Shown: one piece after another, positions 8,756 to 17,721 of the stretch
Layout of the letters: every line of letters starts with the position of its first letter
Position numbering within the stretch: the stretch's first letter is position 1
NCBI GenBank assembly: GCA_964640125.1
Contig: CAZXGG010000005.1
Coordinates: 20,583-84,582, forward strand
Reading direction: 5' to 3'
Length of the DNA stretch: 64,000 nucleotides
Origin: G020353115 sp964640125
GTDB taxonomy: Bacteria; Bacteroidota; Bacteroidia; Bacteroidales; VadinHA17
Notes under the pieces: model-generated
What the model saw: only the letters and a program-made list of their open reading frames with translations
Databases searched by the model: none
Told to the model about the DNA's origin: nothing
Program-made: the position numbers and the translations under genes

Positions 8756-9565
8756 ATGCAATACGATCCCATAAAAAAGAGACTTGGTAACATCGTTAAC
8801 CGCTCTGTGGTTAGCCGCAGACTCTTTTATAAACTCCTGGATATCCTGTTGCTGCGAGCCTGGTATATCAAACGGGAAATTCGCTATTTCAAACACAAAA
8901 CCGGAAATGAAGCAGATATCCTTGATGCCGGCGCCGGATTCGGACAATATAGCTATTTCATGTCGTCCCTCTCTAAAAACTGGAGAATAACGGCAGTAGA
9001 ATTAAAATCCGAAGAGGTTGATGCATGTAACCGGTTTTTTTCAACAGTTCAGCACCCCCAGCGTACTTTTTTCGAAGAGGCCAATTTGCTGACCTACAGG
9101 AAACAAGAGGGGTTTGATCTGATCCTTTCGGTTGATGTAATGGAGCATATTCTTGAAGATGACCGGGTGTTCGAAAATTTTTGCTTCTCTCTGAAACCGG
9201 GTGGACTACTACTCATCTCAACTCCATCCGATCAGGGAGGATCAAACGTACAGAATGAACTCGATGAATCGTTTATCGATGAACACGTAAGGGACGGTTA
9301 TAACAGGGATGAAATAACCCGAAAACTCCGGAAGGCAGGATTTTCAAAGATTGATACATACTATTCATACGGCCGGTATGGAACACGATCGTGGAAATTA
9401 TCCATGAAATATCCCATTCTCATGTTAAATAAATCCATCGTTTTCTTCTTTATTCTTCCCCTTTACTACTTGCTAACATTACCATTATCACTCTGTTTTA
9501 ATCTAATCGATGTTAATAAAAAACAACAAACTGGTACGGGATTGATTGTAAAAGCTTGGAAATAA
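8756..9565 (+). CDS. SAM-dependent methyltransferase (class I)
   Basis: From ATG 8756 (MQYDPIKKRLGN) the protein is 269 residues. Motif I is ILDAGAGFGQYSYFMSSL, the acidic motif II sits near ITAVELKSEE, and the FDLILSVDVMEHI / LKPGGLLLISTPSDQGG segments complete a class I SAM fold of the Methyltransf_11/23 type. The C-terminus carries a hydrophobic stretch (SIVFFFILPLYYLLTLPLSL), so the enzyme may sit on the membrane and could act on a lipid or quinone-like substrate; that part is inference. The last bases of the gene carry a good promoter reading into the RNA element at 9600. Confidence 0.82.
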   Translation: MQYDPIKKRLGNIVNRSVVSRRLFYKLLDILLLRAWYIKREIRYFKHKTGNEADILDAGAGFGQYSYFMSSLSKNWRITAVELKSEEVDACNRFFSTVQHPQRTFFEEANLLTYRKQEGFDLILSVDVMEHILEDDRVFENFCFSLKPGGLLLISTPSDQGGSNVQNELDESFIDEHVRDGYNRDEITRKLRKAGFSKIDTYYSYGRYGTRSWKLSMKYPILMLNKSIVFFFILPLYYLLTLPLSLCFNLIDVNKKQQTGTGLIVKAWK

Positions 9566-9576
9566 TTTTACTTTTG
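9546..9576 (+). promoter_or_regulatory. Bacteroidota-type promoter before the tRNA-like element
   Basis: TTG at 9546-9548, a 20-bp spacer and TACTTTTG at 9569-9576 match the Bacteroidota primary sigma consensus (TTTG or TTG, 19-21 bp, TAnnTTTG). Transcription would begin near 9583, about 17 bases before the inverted repeat at 9600. The first box overlaps the end of the methyltransferase gene. Confidence 0.6.
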
Positions 9577-9599
9577 GCGAAATTTTACACTCTTTTATT

Positions 9600-9684
9600 G
9601 GAAAGTCTCTGTAGTTTAATGACAGAACGCCTTGTCCAGACCGGACAGGGTAGTGCCGGTTAAAGTCCTGGTCAGAGACTTTCC
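9600..9684 (+). ncRNA. tRNA-like structured RNA, non-canonical
   Basis: A perfect 12-bp inverted repeat (GGAAAGTCTCTG at 9600-9611 and CAGAGACTTTCC at 9673-9684) closes a tRNA-shaped fold. After T8-A9 comes a D arm GTTT/GAAC very like that of tRNA-Gly (TAGTTTAATG.CAGAAC). Then comes CCTTG/CAGGG with an 11-base loop, or an 8-bp stem CCTTGTCC/GGACAGGG with a 5-base loop; a short TAGT variable region; and a T arm GCCGG-TTAAAGT-CC(T)GGT with one bulged T. Departures from a working tRNA: no GG pair in the D loop, A instead of C56 in the T loop, no 7-base anticodon loop, a longer acceptor helix and no encoded CCA. The expanded loop contains TCC, a Gly anticodon triplet. It has its own promoter and is followed by T-rich sequence. 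It could be a tRNA-derived regulatory RNA, a tRNA relic, or the leader of the permease gene. Confidence 0.5.
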
Positions 9685-9726
9685 TCTTATTTTTATACCT
9701 TTACGGAAAGGATTAAAAATCAGGCT

Positions 9727-10950
9727 TTGAACTTCCCTTTCTATATCGCCAGAAGGTATCTGTTTGCGAAAAAAACCAGGCATGCAATCAATATTATTTC
9801 AGGTATTTCTGTCGGTGGTGTGACCATTGGTACAATGGCTCTGATCATTATCCTGTCGGCTTTTAATGGACTGGATAACCTGGTTCGCTCCCTGTTCAGC
9901 ACGTTTGATCCGGATTTGAAAATAACCGTCGCCGAAGGCAAGACGTTTTCATCGGAACATGAAAACATAACAAAACTGAAAGAGCATGAGGGAATTCTGT
10001 ATCTGTCAGAAGTCATTGAAGAAAATGCACTTCTTCGCTATGGCGAAAAACAGTACATCGCAACAATCAAGGGTGTGGGTGATGATTTTGTTAAAATGAG
10101 TGGGATCGACAGCATGATTTATGATGGAGAATTTCTCCTGAAAGACCAGAAAAATAGCTATGCAATCGTTGGACAGGGAATTGCCAGTACCCTGTCAATG
10201 GGGCTGAATTTCATTACACCAATTCAGATTTATGTCCCAAAAAGGACGAAAAATGTCATCCTGACACCGGATAAAGCATTCAACAGGAAGTATATATTTC
10301 CTTCCGGCATTTTTGCAATTCAACAGGATTTCGATTCAAAATACATTATTGTTCCTATCGATTTTGCCCGCGAATTGCTGGACTATACAGTGGAACTGAG
10401 TTCCATTGAATTAAAAATTGATCCTTCGTATAATCAGGACCGGGTACAGAAAGAGCTGCAGACACTCCTGGGCAATGAATTCGAAGTAAAGAACCGGTAC
10501 GAGCAGCAGGAATTTGTGTACAAGATCATGCAATCTGAAAAATGGGCCATTTTCCTGATACTCACCTTTATACTGATCATTGCATCGTTTAATATCATCG
10601 GGTCACTCTCCATGCTCATCATTGAAAAGAAAAAGGATATTGAAACCCTTCGTAATCTCGGTGCCAACCTGAAATTAATCCGAAAGATCTTTCTGCTGGA
10701 AGGATGGATGATATCAATATTGGGGGCTATCTCCGGCTTGATCCTGGGAAGCATCATCTGTACGTTGCAGCAACAATTCGGACTGGTAAAGATCCAGGGT
10801 GGAGAATCCTTTGTTATAGACACCTACCCGGTAAGCATGGAAATCCCGGATTTCCTGTTCGTATTTTTGACCGTTCTTCTGATCGGGTACCTCGCAGCCT
10901 GGTATCCGGTGCGGTATATTACGCGAAAGTTCATACTGGCATACCGGTAA
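9727..10950 (+). CDS. LolC/LolE-type ABC transporter permease
   Basis: The 407-residue protein has one membrane helix near residues 20-50 (SVGGVTIGTMALIIILSAFNG), a periplasmic domain of about 220 residues, and three C-terminal helices (about 275-300, 320-345, 370-395). This is the FtsX/MacB_PCD arrangement of the LolCE family, which lifts lipoproteins out of the inner membrane towards LolA. The start codon is TTG at 9727 (reads MNFPFYIARRYLFAKK, the normal family N-terminus), with no better ATG. A TACCTTTA box at 9696-9703 may be a promoter. The ATPase partner LolD is not adjacent. Assignment to LolC/E rather than another lipoprotein-release or macrolide-type permease is by overall shape. 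Confidence 0.85.
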   Translation: MNFPFYIARRYLFAKKTRHAINIISGISVGGVTIGTMALIIILSAFNGLDNLVRSLFSTFDPDLKITVAEGKTFSSEHENITKLKEHEGILYLSEVIEENALLRYGEKQYIATIKGVGDDFVKMSGIDSMIYDGEFLLKDQKNSYAIVGQGIASTLSMGLNFITPIQIYVPKRTKNVILTPDKAFNRKYIFPSGIFAIQQDFDSKYIIVPIDFARELLDYTVELSSIELKIDPSYNQDRVQKELQTLLGNEFEVKNRYEQQEFVYKIMQSEKWAIFLILTFILIIASFNIIGSLSMLIIEKKKDIETLRNLGANLKLIRKIFLLEGWMISILGAISGLILGSIICTLQQQFGLVKIQGGESFVIDTYPVSMEIPDFLFVFLTVLLIGYLAAWYPVRYITRKFILAYR

Positions 10951-11069
10951 TGTTAATAACCATCGAATTTTGTTGATTTACACCCTTGATTTGGGTTTAT
11001 CTAAATCATTATATTTATACCGGGCTTTTTTAAACGTGCCGTAAACGACAGCAAACAAGTGAAAGAGGG

Positions 11070-11077
11070 TAAATTTG
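11070..11077 (+). promoter_or_regulatory. Possible -7 box for the SprB-like gene
   Basis: TAAATTTG fits TAnnTTTG and lies 83 bp before the adhesin ATG. No TTTG box is visible at the right spacing upstream, so the call is weak. Confidence 0.35.
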
Positions 11078-11159
11078 TACAGTGCAACTATTCTTTTACT
11101 GGAGTAGTCTTTAATGAGATAACATTGTCAGTTATCCCTCAACAACAGGTACAGTAGCG

Positions 11160-14100
11160 ATGAATACAGGCATCAAATCATCCGTTTCGTTCCTCCTTTT
11201 CATGGTTACGCTAGGAAGTTATAGCGCTAATTTTTCATTAACCCATACGGTACAGAACGTTAGCTGTTATAATGGTTCGGATGGGAGCATTTCGGTGTAT
11301 GTTCATCCCTTCTCACCGGCTGATTACAAACCTCCCTATACCTATACCTGGTTTGAAGACCTTGGCATTCCCCTGGCAACGGAAGTTTCTGATGACACCA
11401 CTTCAACGGTTTCGAATCTTAAGGCTGGCTTCAACTATCTCGTCCTGGTAAAAGACAATGATGGCACCCAACAGGCGCTGCTCAACATTAATGTTCTTGA
11501 ACCTCCTGAACTATTACTATCCGCTTCCATTACGGATATAACCTGTTTTGGTAATTCCGATGGAGCGATTGACATTACCGTAACCGGCGGAATCCCGCCC
11601 TATACCTACAGCTGGGTGGATGGAACGGGATCAGGCAGCATCCCCGGGTCAGAAGATCAGAGTGGGCTGGCTGCAGGTACCTATTATCTTACCGTTGTCG
11701 ATTTCAACAATTGTAGTCTCCAAGATATATTAACTGTAGGTGGTCCTTCAGCCGGAGTAACTGCAGGTATTGCAGATCTTACCCATGTGGCCTGTTTCGG
11801 AGAATCAACCGGTAGTGTTACGGTTGCAGGATCGGGTGGAACACCACCCTATGAATACAGCCTGGACGGTGGAGCCTATCAATCTTCCGGCAACTTTAAT
11901 AACCTTGCCGCTGCCTCTTATACCGTTACAGTAAAGGATGATAATGGATGTACGGACGATGTAATTGTCATTATCACCCAACCTGCTGCTGTATTGTCAG
12001 GCAGCATCACCAGTCAGACTAATGTATTGTGTTTTGGGGAATCGAATGGGAGCGTAACCGTTGCAGGATCGGGTGGAACACCACCCTATGAATACAGCCT
12101 GGACGGTGGAGCCTATCAATCATCCGGCACCTTTAATAACCTTGCCGCTGCCTCTTATACCGTTACAGTAAAGGATAATAATGACTGTACGTTTAATGTT
12201 CCGGTAACCATTACACAACCTGCTTCTGGTCTTACAGGAAGTATCACAAGCCAAACGGATGTATTGTGTTTTGGAGAGGCTACCGGTATTGTGATAGTAG
12301 CAGGTTCCGGAGGAACACCGGTCTATGAATACAGCCTGGATGGTGGTGCCTACCAATCTTCCGGAACTTTTTCCACCCTGTCAGCAACAAACTATACAGT
12401 TACTGTAAGGGATAATAACGGTTGCACTTTTAATGTTCCGGTAACCATTTCTCAACCCTCCACAGCCGTATCAGGCAGCATAATCAACCAGACGGATGTT
12501 GCCTGCTTCGGAGAATCAACGGGGAGTGTTACGGTCGCCGGATCAGGCGGTACACCCTCCTATGAATACAGCCTGGATGGTGGAGCTTACCAATCTTCAG
12601 GCACTTTTCCTAATCTGTCAACAACAAACTATACAGTTACTGTAAGGGATAATAACCTCTGTACCTATGATGTTGGCGTGTTCATCTCGCAGCCTGCATC
12701 TGCTCTATCGGGCAGCATTGTAAGCCAATCCGTTGCATGTTTTGGGGAAGCTACCGGATCGGTTACTGTAATCGGTTCAGGAGGAACAGCTCCTTATGTA
12801 TACAGCCTGGATGGAGGACCGTATCAATCATCCGGAATGTTTACCGGACTTGCTGCAAACACCTATACCGTTACCATCAGGGATATGAACTTGTGTACCT
12901 TTGATATTCCCGTGACCATAACAGAAGCTGCTACAGCCCTGTCAGGGAGCATTGCCAGCCAGACCAATGTTGCTTGTTTTGGTGAATCCACCGGTTCGGT
13001 TACGGTTACCGGATCGGGAGGTACACCTCCTTACAAATACAGCCTGGATGGTGGTACTTACCAGTCATCCGGAATGTTTAGCGGACTGCCAGCCGGTGAC
13101 TACATCATTACCGTGCAGGATGCCAATCTTTGTACTTTTGATGTACCGGTAACGATTACCGAACCGGGATCCGCACTTTCAGGCAGTATAAGCGCACAAA
13201 CCGATGTCCTTTGTTTTGGGGAGGCAACAGGCAGTGTTACCGTCGCGGGCTCGGGAGGTACACCCCTTTACGAATACAGCCTGGACGGCGGAGCCTACCA
13301 GTCATCCGGAATGTTTAGCGGGCTGCCAGCCGGGGACTACATCATTACCGTGCAGGATGCCAATCTTTGTACTTTTGATGTGCCGGTAACCATTACCGAA
13401 CCGGCAATGGGTGTATCCGGAACAATTGTCGCTCAAAGCGATGTTCTTTGTTTTGGGGAGGCAACCGGTAGTGTTACCATCGCAGGCTCGGGAGGTACAC
13501 CCCTTTACGAATACAGCCTGGACGGCGGCGCTTACCAATCATCAGGCACATTCAACGTACTGCTCGCAGGAAACCATACAGTGACCGTCCGGGATGCAAA
13601 CTTCTGTACATTTAATGTACCCGTAACCATCACACAACCTGCCACAGCAGTGACAGGAACCATTGCCAGCCAGACAAACATTGCCTGCTTTGGAGAAGCG
13701 ACCGGTAGTGTAACCGTTACAGGCTCCGGAGGAACACCTCCCTATGAATACAGTCTGGACGGGGGTGCCTACCAGTCATCCGGAACATTCAGCACCCTTT
13801 CTGCTGGGATCTTTACCATTACTGTACGGGATGTTAATCTCTGTACATTCAATCTCCCCGTAACCATTACTGAACCTGCTACACCCGTTTCCGGAAGCAT
13901 TACCAGCCAAACTGATGTGGCATGTTTCGGAGAGTCAACCGGAATCGTAACGATTACCGGATCAGGAGGAACACCCCTTTATCAATACAGCCTGGACGGC
14001 AGTGCCTACCAATCATCCGGTACGTTCACCGGACTGGCTGCCGGGAACTATACAGTAACCGTACGGGATGCTAATTTTTGCACAACCCCTGTTCCTGTTA

Positions 14101-15818
14101 CAATCACTGAACCTGCAACAGCCGTTTCCGCAACCATTATCGGTCAGACTGATGTTATTTGCCCGGGAGAAGCAACCGGTACTGCTACGGTTTCCGGTTC
14201 AGGAGGTACACCTCCCTACGAATACAGCCTTAATGGTGGTGCTTATCAATCATCCGGAATTTTCACCGGGATTTTTGCCGGAAACCACACCGTGACTGTC
14301 CGTGATGCTAACCTTTGTACATTTAACATCCCGGTAACCATTAATGAACCCACTGCTATTTACATTGGATCGGAAGTATCAACGGATATCTCCTGTTACG
14401 GAGAGGATGACGGAACGATCGCTGTCACCGCAACTGGTGGAACCCCCGGCTATATTTATACACTTAGAAAAGGAGGAATAGTTGAAGATTCAAACATACA
14501 TGGTTCCTTTGTTGATCTCACACCCGGCGACTATACCATTGAAATAACGGACACAAACGGATGTGGACCTTTCGTTAGTAATGTGATTACTATCTCTGAA
14601 CCAACTGTCATAACCATTGACTCAGAAGTTCCCCATGATATTACCTGTAACGGTGCAAATAATGGGAAAATAGATATCCTGGCTTCGGGTGGCACGTCAC
14701 CTTATACCTACTCCATAAACGGAGGAGTATCCTTTGCGGATAATGGCGGGAATTTCACAGGACTCAGTGCCAACACGTATACAGTGGTTGTGAAAGACTC
14801 ACAGGACTGTTTGGTTACCGGAAGCAGCCTTACGATTAACGAACCGTCCGCATTGAGCCTTGTTGCTGACACAACAAAAGCTACATGTAACCAAGGTACA
14901 CCGGATGGGTCCTTGCGATTATCTGTCAGTGGCGGAACCCCTGCATACAACTACTCCATTGATGACGGTCTTAACTTTCAATCCGATTCCTCCTTCACCG
15001 GATTATATGCAGGAACATACGATGTGGTCATACGAGATAACAACAACTGCCTGCTTTCTGAACAGGTTGAGATTGAGGGTAGAATAACTGTTATTGCATA
15101 TGCCGGAGAGGATGCCAGTATCTGTCCCGGTACGGAATACACGCTGACAGCCTCAGGGGGAGATTCATACCTCTGGTCATCTACTGAAACCATCCCGGAT
15201 CCAACTTCTGACGCGATCACCGTAAGCCCGGATGCAGTCGCTTCCTTTATTCTTATTGCTACCATTGAGCTTTGCCAGGATAGCGATACCGTTACCCTGT
15301 CACTCTATCCGGTACTTGGAATGGATGCCGGGAACGATACCACCATTCAAGCCGGTGGTTCAGTAGTCTTAACAGCAACCGAAGGCTTTGCCAGCTATTC
15401 CTGGCTGCCATCAGAATACATGAGTAATCCGGTCGGCTCTTCTGTAACTGTAACACCCCCGGAAAATATCATGGTATATGTTACCGGGACCACAGATAAT
15501 GGCTGCCTGGAGATGGATTCACTGCAGGTTCGCATTGCACAGAAACTGGTGATTCCCTCAGGATTTACTCCCAATAATGACGGTGTGAATGACACCTGGG
15601 AAATCACTAACTCTTATTTGTATCCGGATATGATTGTTGAAGTCTATACACGGTGGGGTGCTAAAATATTCCATGCCCGGGGTTACCATGCTGACAATTA
15701 CTGGGATGGAACACACAATGGCAAAGATCTGCCAATGGGAACCTATTATTATATCATTCAATTGAATGATCCGTTTGGATCCAAACCGATCTCCGGACCG
15801 GTAACCATTATCAGATAG
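11160..15818 (+). CDS. Giant SprB-repeat surface protein with type B T9SS sorting domain
   Basis: The 1552-residue protein has a signal peptide (MNTGIKSSVSFLLFMVTLGSYSA), about sixteen SprB-type repeats (roughly residues 30-1305), two Ig/PKD-like domains with paired cysteines (about 1310-1460), and a C-terminal domain starting PSGFTPNNDGVNDTWEI and ending GPVTIIR. That last part is the gliding-motility-associated, type B sorting signal, so the protein is exported through the type IX system and carried to the surface. Repeats 2-12 are each 79 residues and nearly alike (CFGEATGSVTV, SGGTPPYEYSLDGGAYQSSG, TVTVRDANLCTF). In Flavobacterium, SprB is the mobile gliding adhesin and needs SprF, encoded just downstream; the same order is seen here. 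Adhesion is the likely role; actual gliding is not proven by this gene. Confidence 0.93.
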   Translation: MNTGIKSSVSFLLFMVTLGSYSANFSLTHTVQNVSCYNGSDGSISVYVHPFSPADYKPPYTYTWFEDLGIPLATEVSDDTTSTVSNLKAGFNYLVLVKDNDGTQQALLNINVLEPPELLLSASITDITCFGNSDGAIDITVTGGIPPYTYSWVDGTGSGSIPGSEDQSGLAAGTYYLTVVDFNNCSLQDILTVGGPSAGVTAGIADLTHVACFGESTGSVTVAGSGGTPPYEYSLDGGAYQSSGNFNNLAAASYTVTVKDDNGCTDDVIVIITQPAAVLSGSITSQTNVLCFGESNGSVTVAGSGGTPPYEYSLDGGAYQSSGTFNNLAAASYTVTVKDNNDCTFNVPVTITQPASGLTGSITSQTDVLCFGEATGIVIVAGSGGTPVYEYSLDGGAYQSSGTFSTLSATNYTVTVRDNNGCTFNVPVTISQPSTAVSGSIINQTDVACFGESTGSVTVAGSGGTPSYEYSLDGGAYQSSGTFPNLSTTNYTVTVRDNNLCTYDVGVFISQPASALSGSIVSQSVACFGEATGSVTVIGSGGTAPYVYSLDGGPYQSSGMFTGLAANTYTVTIRDMNLCTFDIPVTITEAATALSGSIASQTNVACFGESTGSVTVTGSGGTPPYKYSLDGGTYQSSGMFSGLPAGDYIITVQDANLCTFDVPVTITEPGSALSGSISAQTDVLCFGEATGSVTVAGSGGTPLYEYSLDGGAYQSSGMFSGLPAGDYIITVQDANLCTFDVPVTITEPAMGVSGTIVAQSDVLCFGEATGSVTIAGSGGTPLYEYSLDGGAYQSSGTFNVLLAGNHTVTVRDANFCTFNVPVTITQPATAVTGTIASQTNIACFGEATGSVTVTGSGGTPPYEYSLDGGAYQSSGTFSTLSAGIFTITVRDVNLCTFNLPVTITEPATPVSGSITSQTDVACFGESTGIVTITGSGGTPLYQYSLDGSAYQSSGTFTGLAAGNYTVTVRDANFCTTPVPVTITEPATAVSATIIGQTDVICPGEATGTATVSGSGGTPPYEYSLNGGAYQSSGIFTGIFAGNHTVTVRDANLCTFNIPVTINEPTAIYIGSEVSTDISCYGEDDGTIAVTATGGTPGYIYTLRKGGIVEDSNIHGSFVDLTPGDYTIEITDTNGCGPFVSNVITISEPTVITIDSEVPHDITCNGANNGKIDILASGGTSPYTYSINGGVSFADNGGNFTGLSANTYTVVVKDSQDCLVTGSSLTINEPSALSLVADTTKATCNQGTPDGSLRLSVSGGTPAYNYSIDDGLNFQSDSSFTGLYAGTYDVVIRDNNNCLLSEQVEIEGRITVIAYAGEDASICPGTEYTLTASGGDSYLWSSTETIPDPTSDAITVSPDAVASFILIATIELCQDSDTVTLSLYPVLGMDAGNDTTIQAGGSVVLTATEGFASYSWLPSEYMSNPVGSSVTVTPPENIMVYVTGTTDNGCLEMDSLQVRIAQKLVIPSGFTPNNDGVNDTWEITNSYLYPDMIVEVYTRWGAKIFHARGYHADNYWDGTHNGKDLPMGTYYYIIQLNDPFGSKPISGPVTIIR
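11761..14370 (+). repeat. Eleven tandem 237-bp coding repeats
   Basis: The central part of the SprB-like gene is a tandem array with a 237-bp (79-codon) period. The phrase coding SGGTPxYEYSLDGG recurs at that spacing, for example at about 11829, 12066 and 12303. Units 2 and 3 (from 11823 and 12060) differ at only about three of some 120 positions, and units 7 and 8 share an almost identical second half (about 13068 and 13305). This points to recent duplication or gene conversion inside the array. Outer units are diverged and slightly different in length. Confidence 0.9.
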
Positions 15819-15830
15819 GATGAAACAGAC

Positions 15831-16730
15831 ATGAAAAAAGTCTTTACCATAATCACCTGCATCATTTTGTTTGTTCCTGCTGGTTTACAATCTCAGCAAC
15901 TGCCTCATTTTACGCAGTTCATGTTCAACGATTATGTATTGAATCCTGCGGTTGCGGGGACAAAAGATTATTACCAGGTCAGGTCCAACAGCCGGTTTCA
16001 GTGGGCAGGAATTGTGGATGCACCGCAAACCATCAGCCTGAGTCTGAACGGTCCGCACAGCAGAAGACCGATGGGTTTTGGAGGGTATCTTTACAACGAC
16101 GTCACTGGGCCTACCAGCAGAACCGGGCTCTATGGAACCTACGCCTATAACATTGCAATAAAAGGCGAAGTCCGTTTATCCATGGGGTTGTCATTCGGAA
16201 TCATGCAGAACAAGATTGACGGTACTGAAATCAAGCTCCATGATCCCGATGATCTGGCGATGCAGGGTGGTATCACATCCACGGTGGTTCCGGATGCTTC
16301 GGTGGGTTTCTATTTCTATGCCACGGACTGGTATGCCGGTTTTTCTGCATTCCAGCTTTTCAGTAACAACCTGAAAGTATACGATGAAAAAAATGGCCTG
16401 AACAAACTGAAAAGTCATTTTTACCTTCTGGGTGGATACCGGTACGATATTAATGACCAGTTCAGTATCGAACCGTCATTGATCATAAAAGCGATGAGTC
16501 CCGTACCGATCCAGATCGATCTGAATGCAAAGGTAACCTACCAGGAAATGGTCTGGTTGGGCCTCTCGTATAGAAGCAGAGATGCCGTTTCAATCCTCCT
16601 GGGGTACATTCACGATAAACGGTATTACTTCGGATATTCTTATGATTTTTCCACCTCCGATATCCGCAGCTACAACTCCGGATCACATGAGATAATGATC
16701 GGCATCCGCTTTTCGTCCTTCAGGCGGTAA
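15831..16730 (+). CDS. PorP/SprF family type IX secretion membrane protein
   Basis: The 299-residue protein has a signal peptide (MKKVFTIITCIILFVPAGLQSQ) and then the family hallmark QLPHFTQFMFNDYVLNPAVAGT, followed by alternating beta strands of an outer-membrane barrel ending in a typical aromatic/arginine strand (IGIRFSSFRR). PorP/SprF proteins sit in the outer membrane and are required for export of particular type B cargo such as SprB. It starts 12 bp after the SprB-like stop, so the two are cotranscribed and this is probably the dedicated partner of that adhesin. Confidence 0.93.
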   Translation: MKKVFTIITCIILFVPAGLQSQQLPHFTQFMFNDYVLNPAVAGTKDYYQVRSNSRFQWAGIVDAPQTISLSLNGPHSRRPMGFGGYLYNDVTGPTSRTGLYGTYAYNIAIKGEVRLSMGLSFGIMQNKIDGTEIKLHDPDDLAMQGGITSTVVPDASVGFYFYATDWYAGFSAFQLFSNNLKVYDEKNGLNKLKSHFYLLGGYRYDINDQFSIEPSLIIKAMSPVPIQIDLNAKVTYQEMVWLGLSYRSRDAVSILLGYIHDKRYYFGYSYDFSTSDIRSYNSGSHEIMIGIRFSSFRR

Positions 16731-16834
16731 AGTAAATAACAGGATAACCAATTCTTGCTTCAACTTTCTCCGCTGTTAACGCATATCAGTTAATTCACCT
16801 TTTTATTATCCCTGAAAAATTGTATTTTCGGATC

Positions 16835-17632
16835 ATGAGATCAATTCGCTGGTTCGTATTACTCGTTATATGCCTGGGAATGGCTTGTCAGCATCCAAAA
16901 GAGAAGGTAAAAAAGACGGAAATCATTCCCAAAGAAAGTCTTGTCCCGGTACTGGTAGAGATACACCTTGCAGACGCATTGCTTCAAATATCAGTGGTCC
17001 GGCAGAATTATCCCGGAAGGGATTCCATCAGTAATTACCAGGATATCCTGAAAAAACACGGTTATACCAAGGAGATGTTTGACAGGACGATTGAGTTTTA
17101 TGAGAACGATCCGGACGAACTCAATGATCTTTATGAAGAGGTGGTCAGTGAGCTTACCCAGTTACAAAGTGAAATCAACCAGCGTACCCGTGAGGTTACC
17201 CCGGACGATCTAACCTCCAACCTCTGGAACCAGAAAACTGTCTGGCACCTTCCCGATGATGGACGTATTAACCGGATTGGCTTCAAAATTCCGGTGACAG
17301 AACCCGGGAAATACTTTCTGTTTGCAACGATACGGATGCACACGGACGATGGATCCATTGAGCCCAGGGTGACAGCATTCTTCTGGTTCGATGATGGAAC
17401 AGAAACCGGATTCAGCATCCCTTTTGAACCGAGTCCAATACCCAAGAATGGCAAAATCATAACCCATACACTTTCCTTTAACCTAACAGACGACAGGGTA
17501 ACTCATATTTCCGGGTTTCTGCTGGATCATAATCCACGCAGTGGGAACTGGGAAAAACATGCGGATGTCCTTAATGTAAAAATCCAGCATCTACAGATAA
17601 AAAGACCTTTCCGCAATGCAGGACAAGAATAG
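16835..17632 (+). CDS. DUF4296 lipoprotein
   Basis: From ATG 16835 the 265-residue product begins MRSIRWFVLLVICLGMACQHPKEK, a lipoprotein signal with lipobox LGMAC. Residues about 35-105 (KESLVPVLVEIHLADALLQ, YQDILKKHGYTKEMFDRTIEFYENDPDELNDLYEEV) match the DUF4296 pattern found in short Bacteroidota lipoproteins. The rest is a beta-rich region without a recognised domain, longer than many family members. An upstream TTG would add five residues before the signal and is less likely. It follows the porP-like gene by about 100 bp. Function is unknown. Confidence 0.8.
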   Translation: MRSIRWFVLLVICLGMACQHPKEKVKKTEIIPKESLVPVLVEIHLADALLQISVVRQNYPGRDSISNYQDILKKHGYTKEMFDRTIEFYENDPDELNDLYEEVVSELTQLQSEINQRTREVTPDDLTSNLWNQKTVWHLPDDGRINRIGFKIPVTEPGKYFLFATIRMHTDDGSIEPRVTAFFWFDDGTETGFSIPFEPSPIPKNGKIITHTLSFNLTDDRVTHISGFLLDHNPRSGNWEKHADVLNVKIQHLQIKRPFRNAGQE

Positions 17633-17721
17633 TCCGGAGCCCGATTGATTAGATCGATCTTGAGAAATTGTGACGGGGAGAAAATGAGGAGGTAAACCTC
17701 TTGAAATAGAGACGCTATAAA

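Noticed and set aside
9600..9684. Ordinary tRNA gene
   Set aside because: The anticodon loop is 11 bases, the D-loop GG and T-loop C56 are missing, and the acceptor helix is 12 bp, so I did not call a functional tRNA.
11160..15818. Tandem repeats that could be mistaken for a CRISPR-like or minisatellite array
   Set aside because: The 237-bp period keeps one open frame and codes SprB-type units with conserved Cys; there are no unique spacers.
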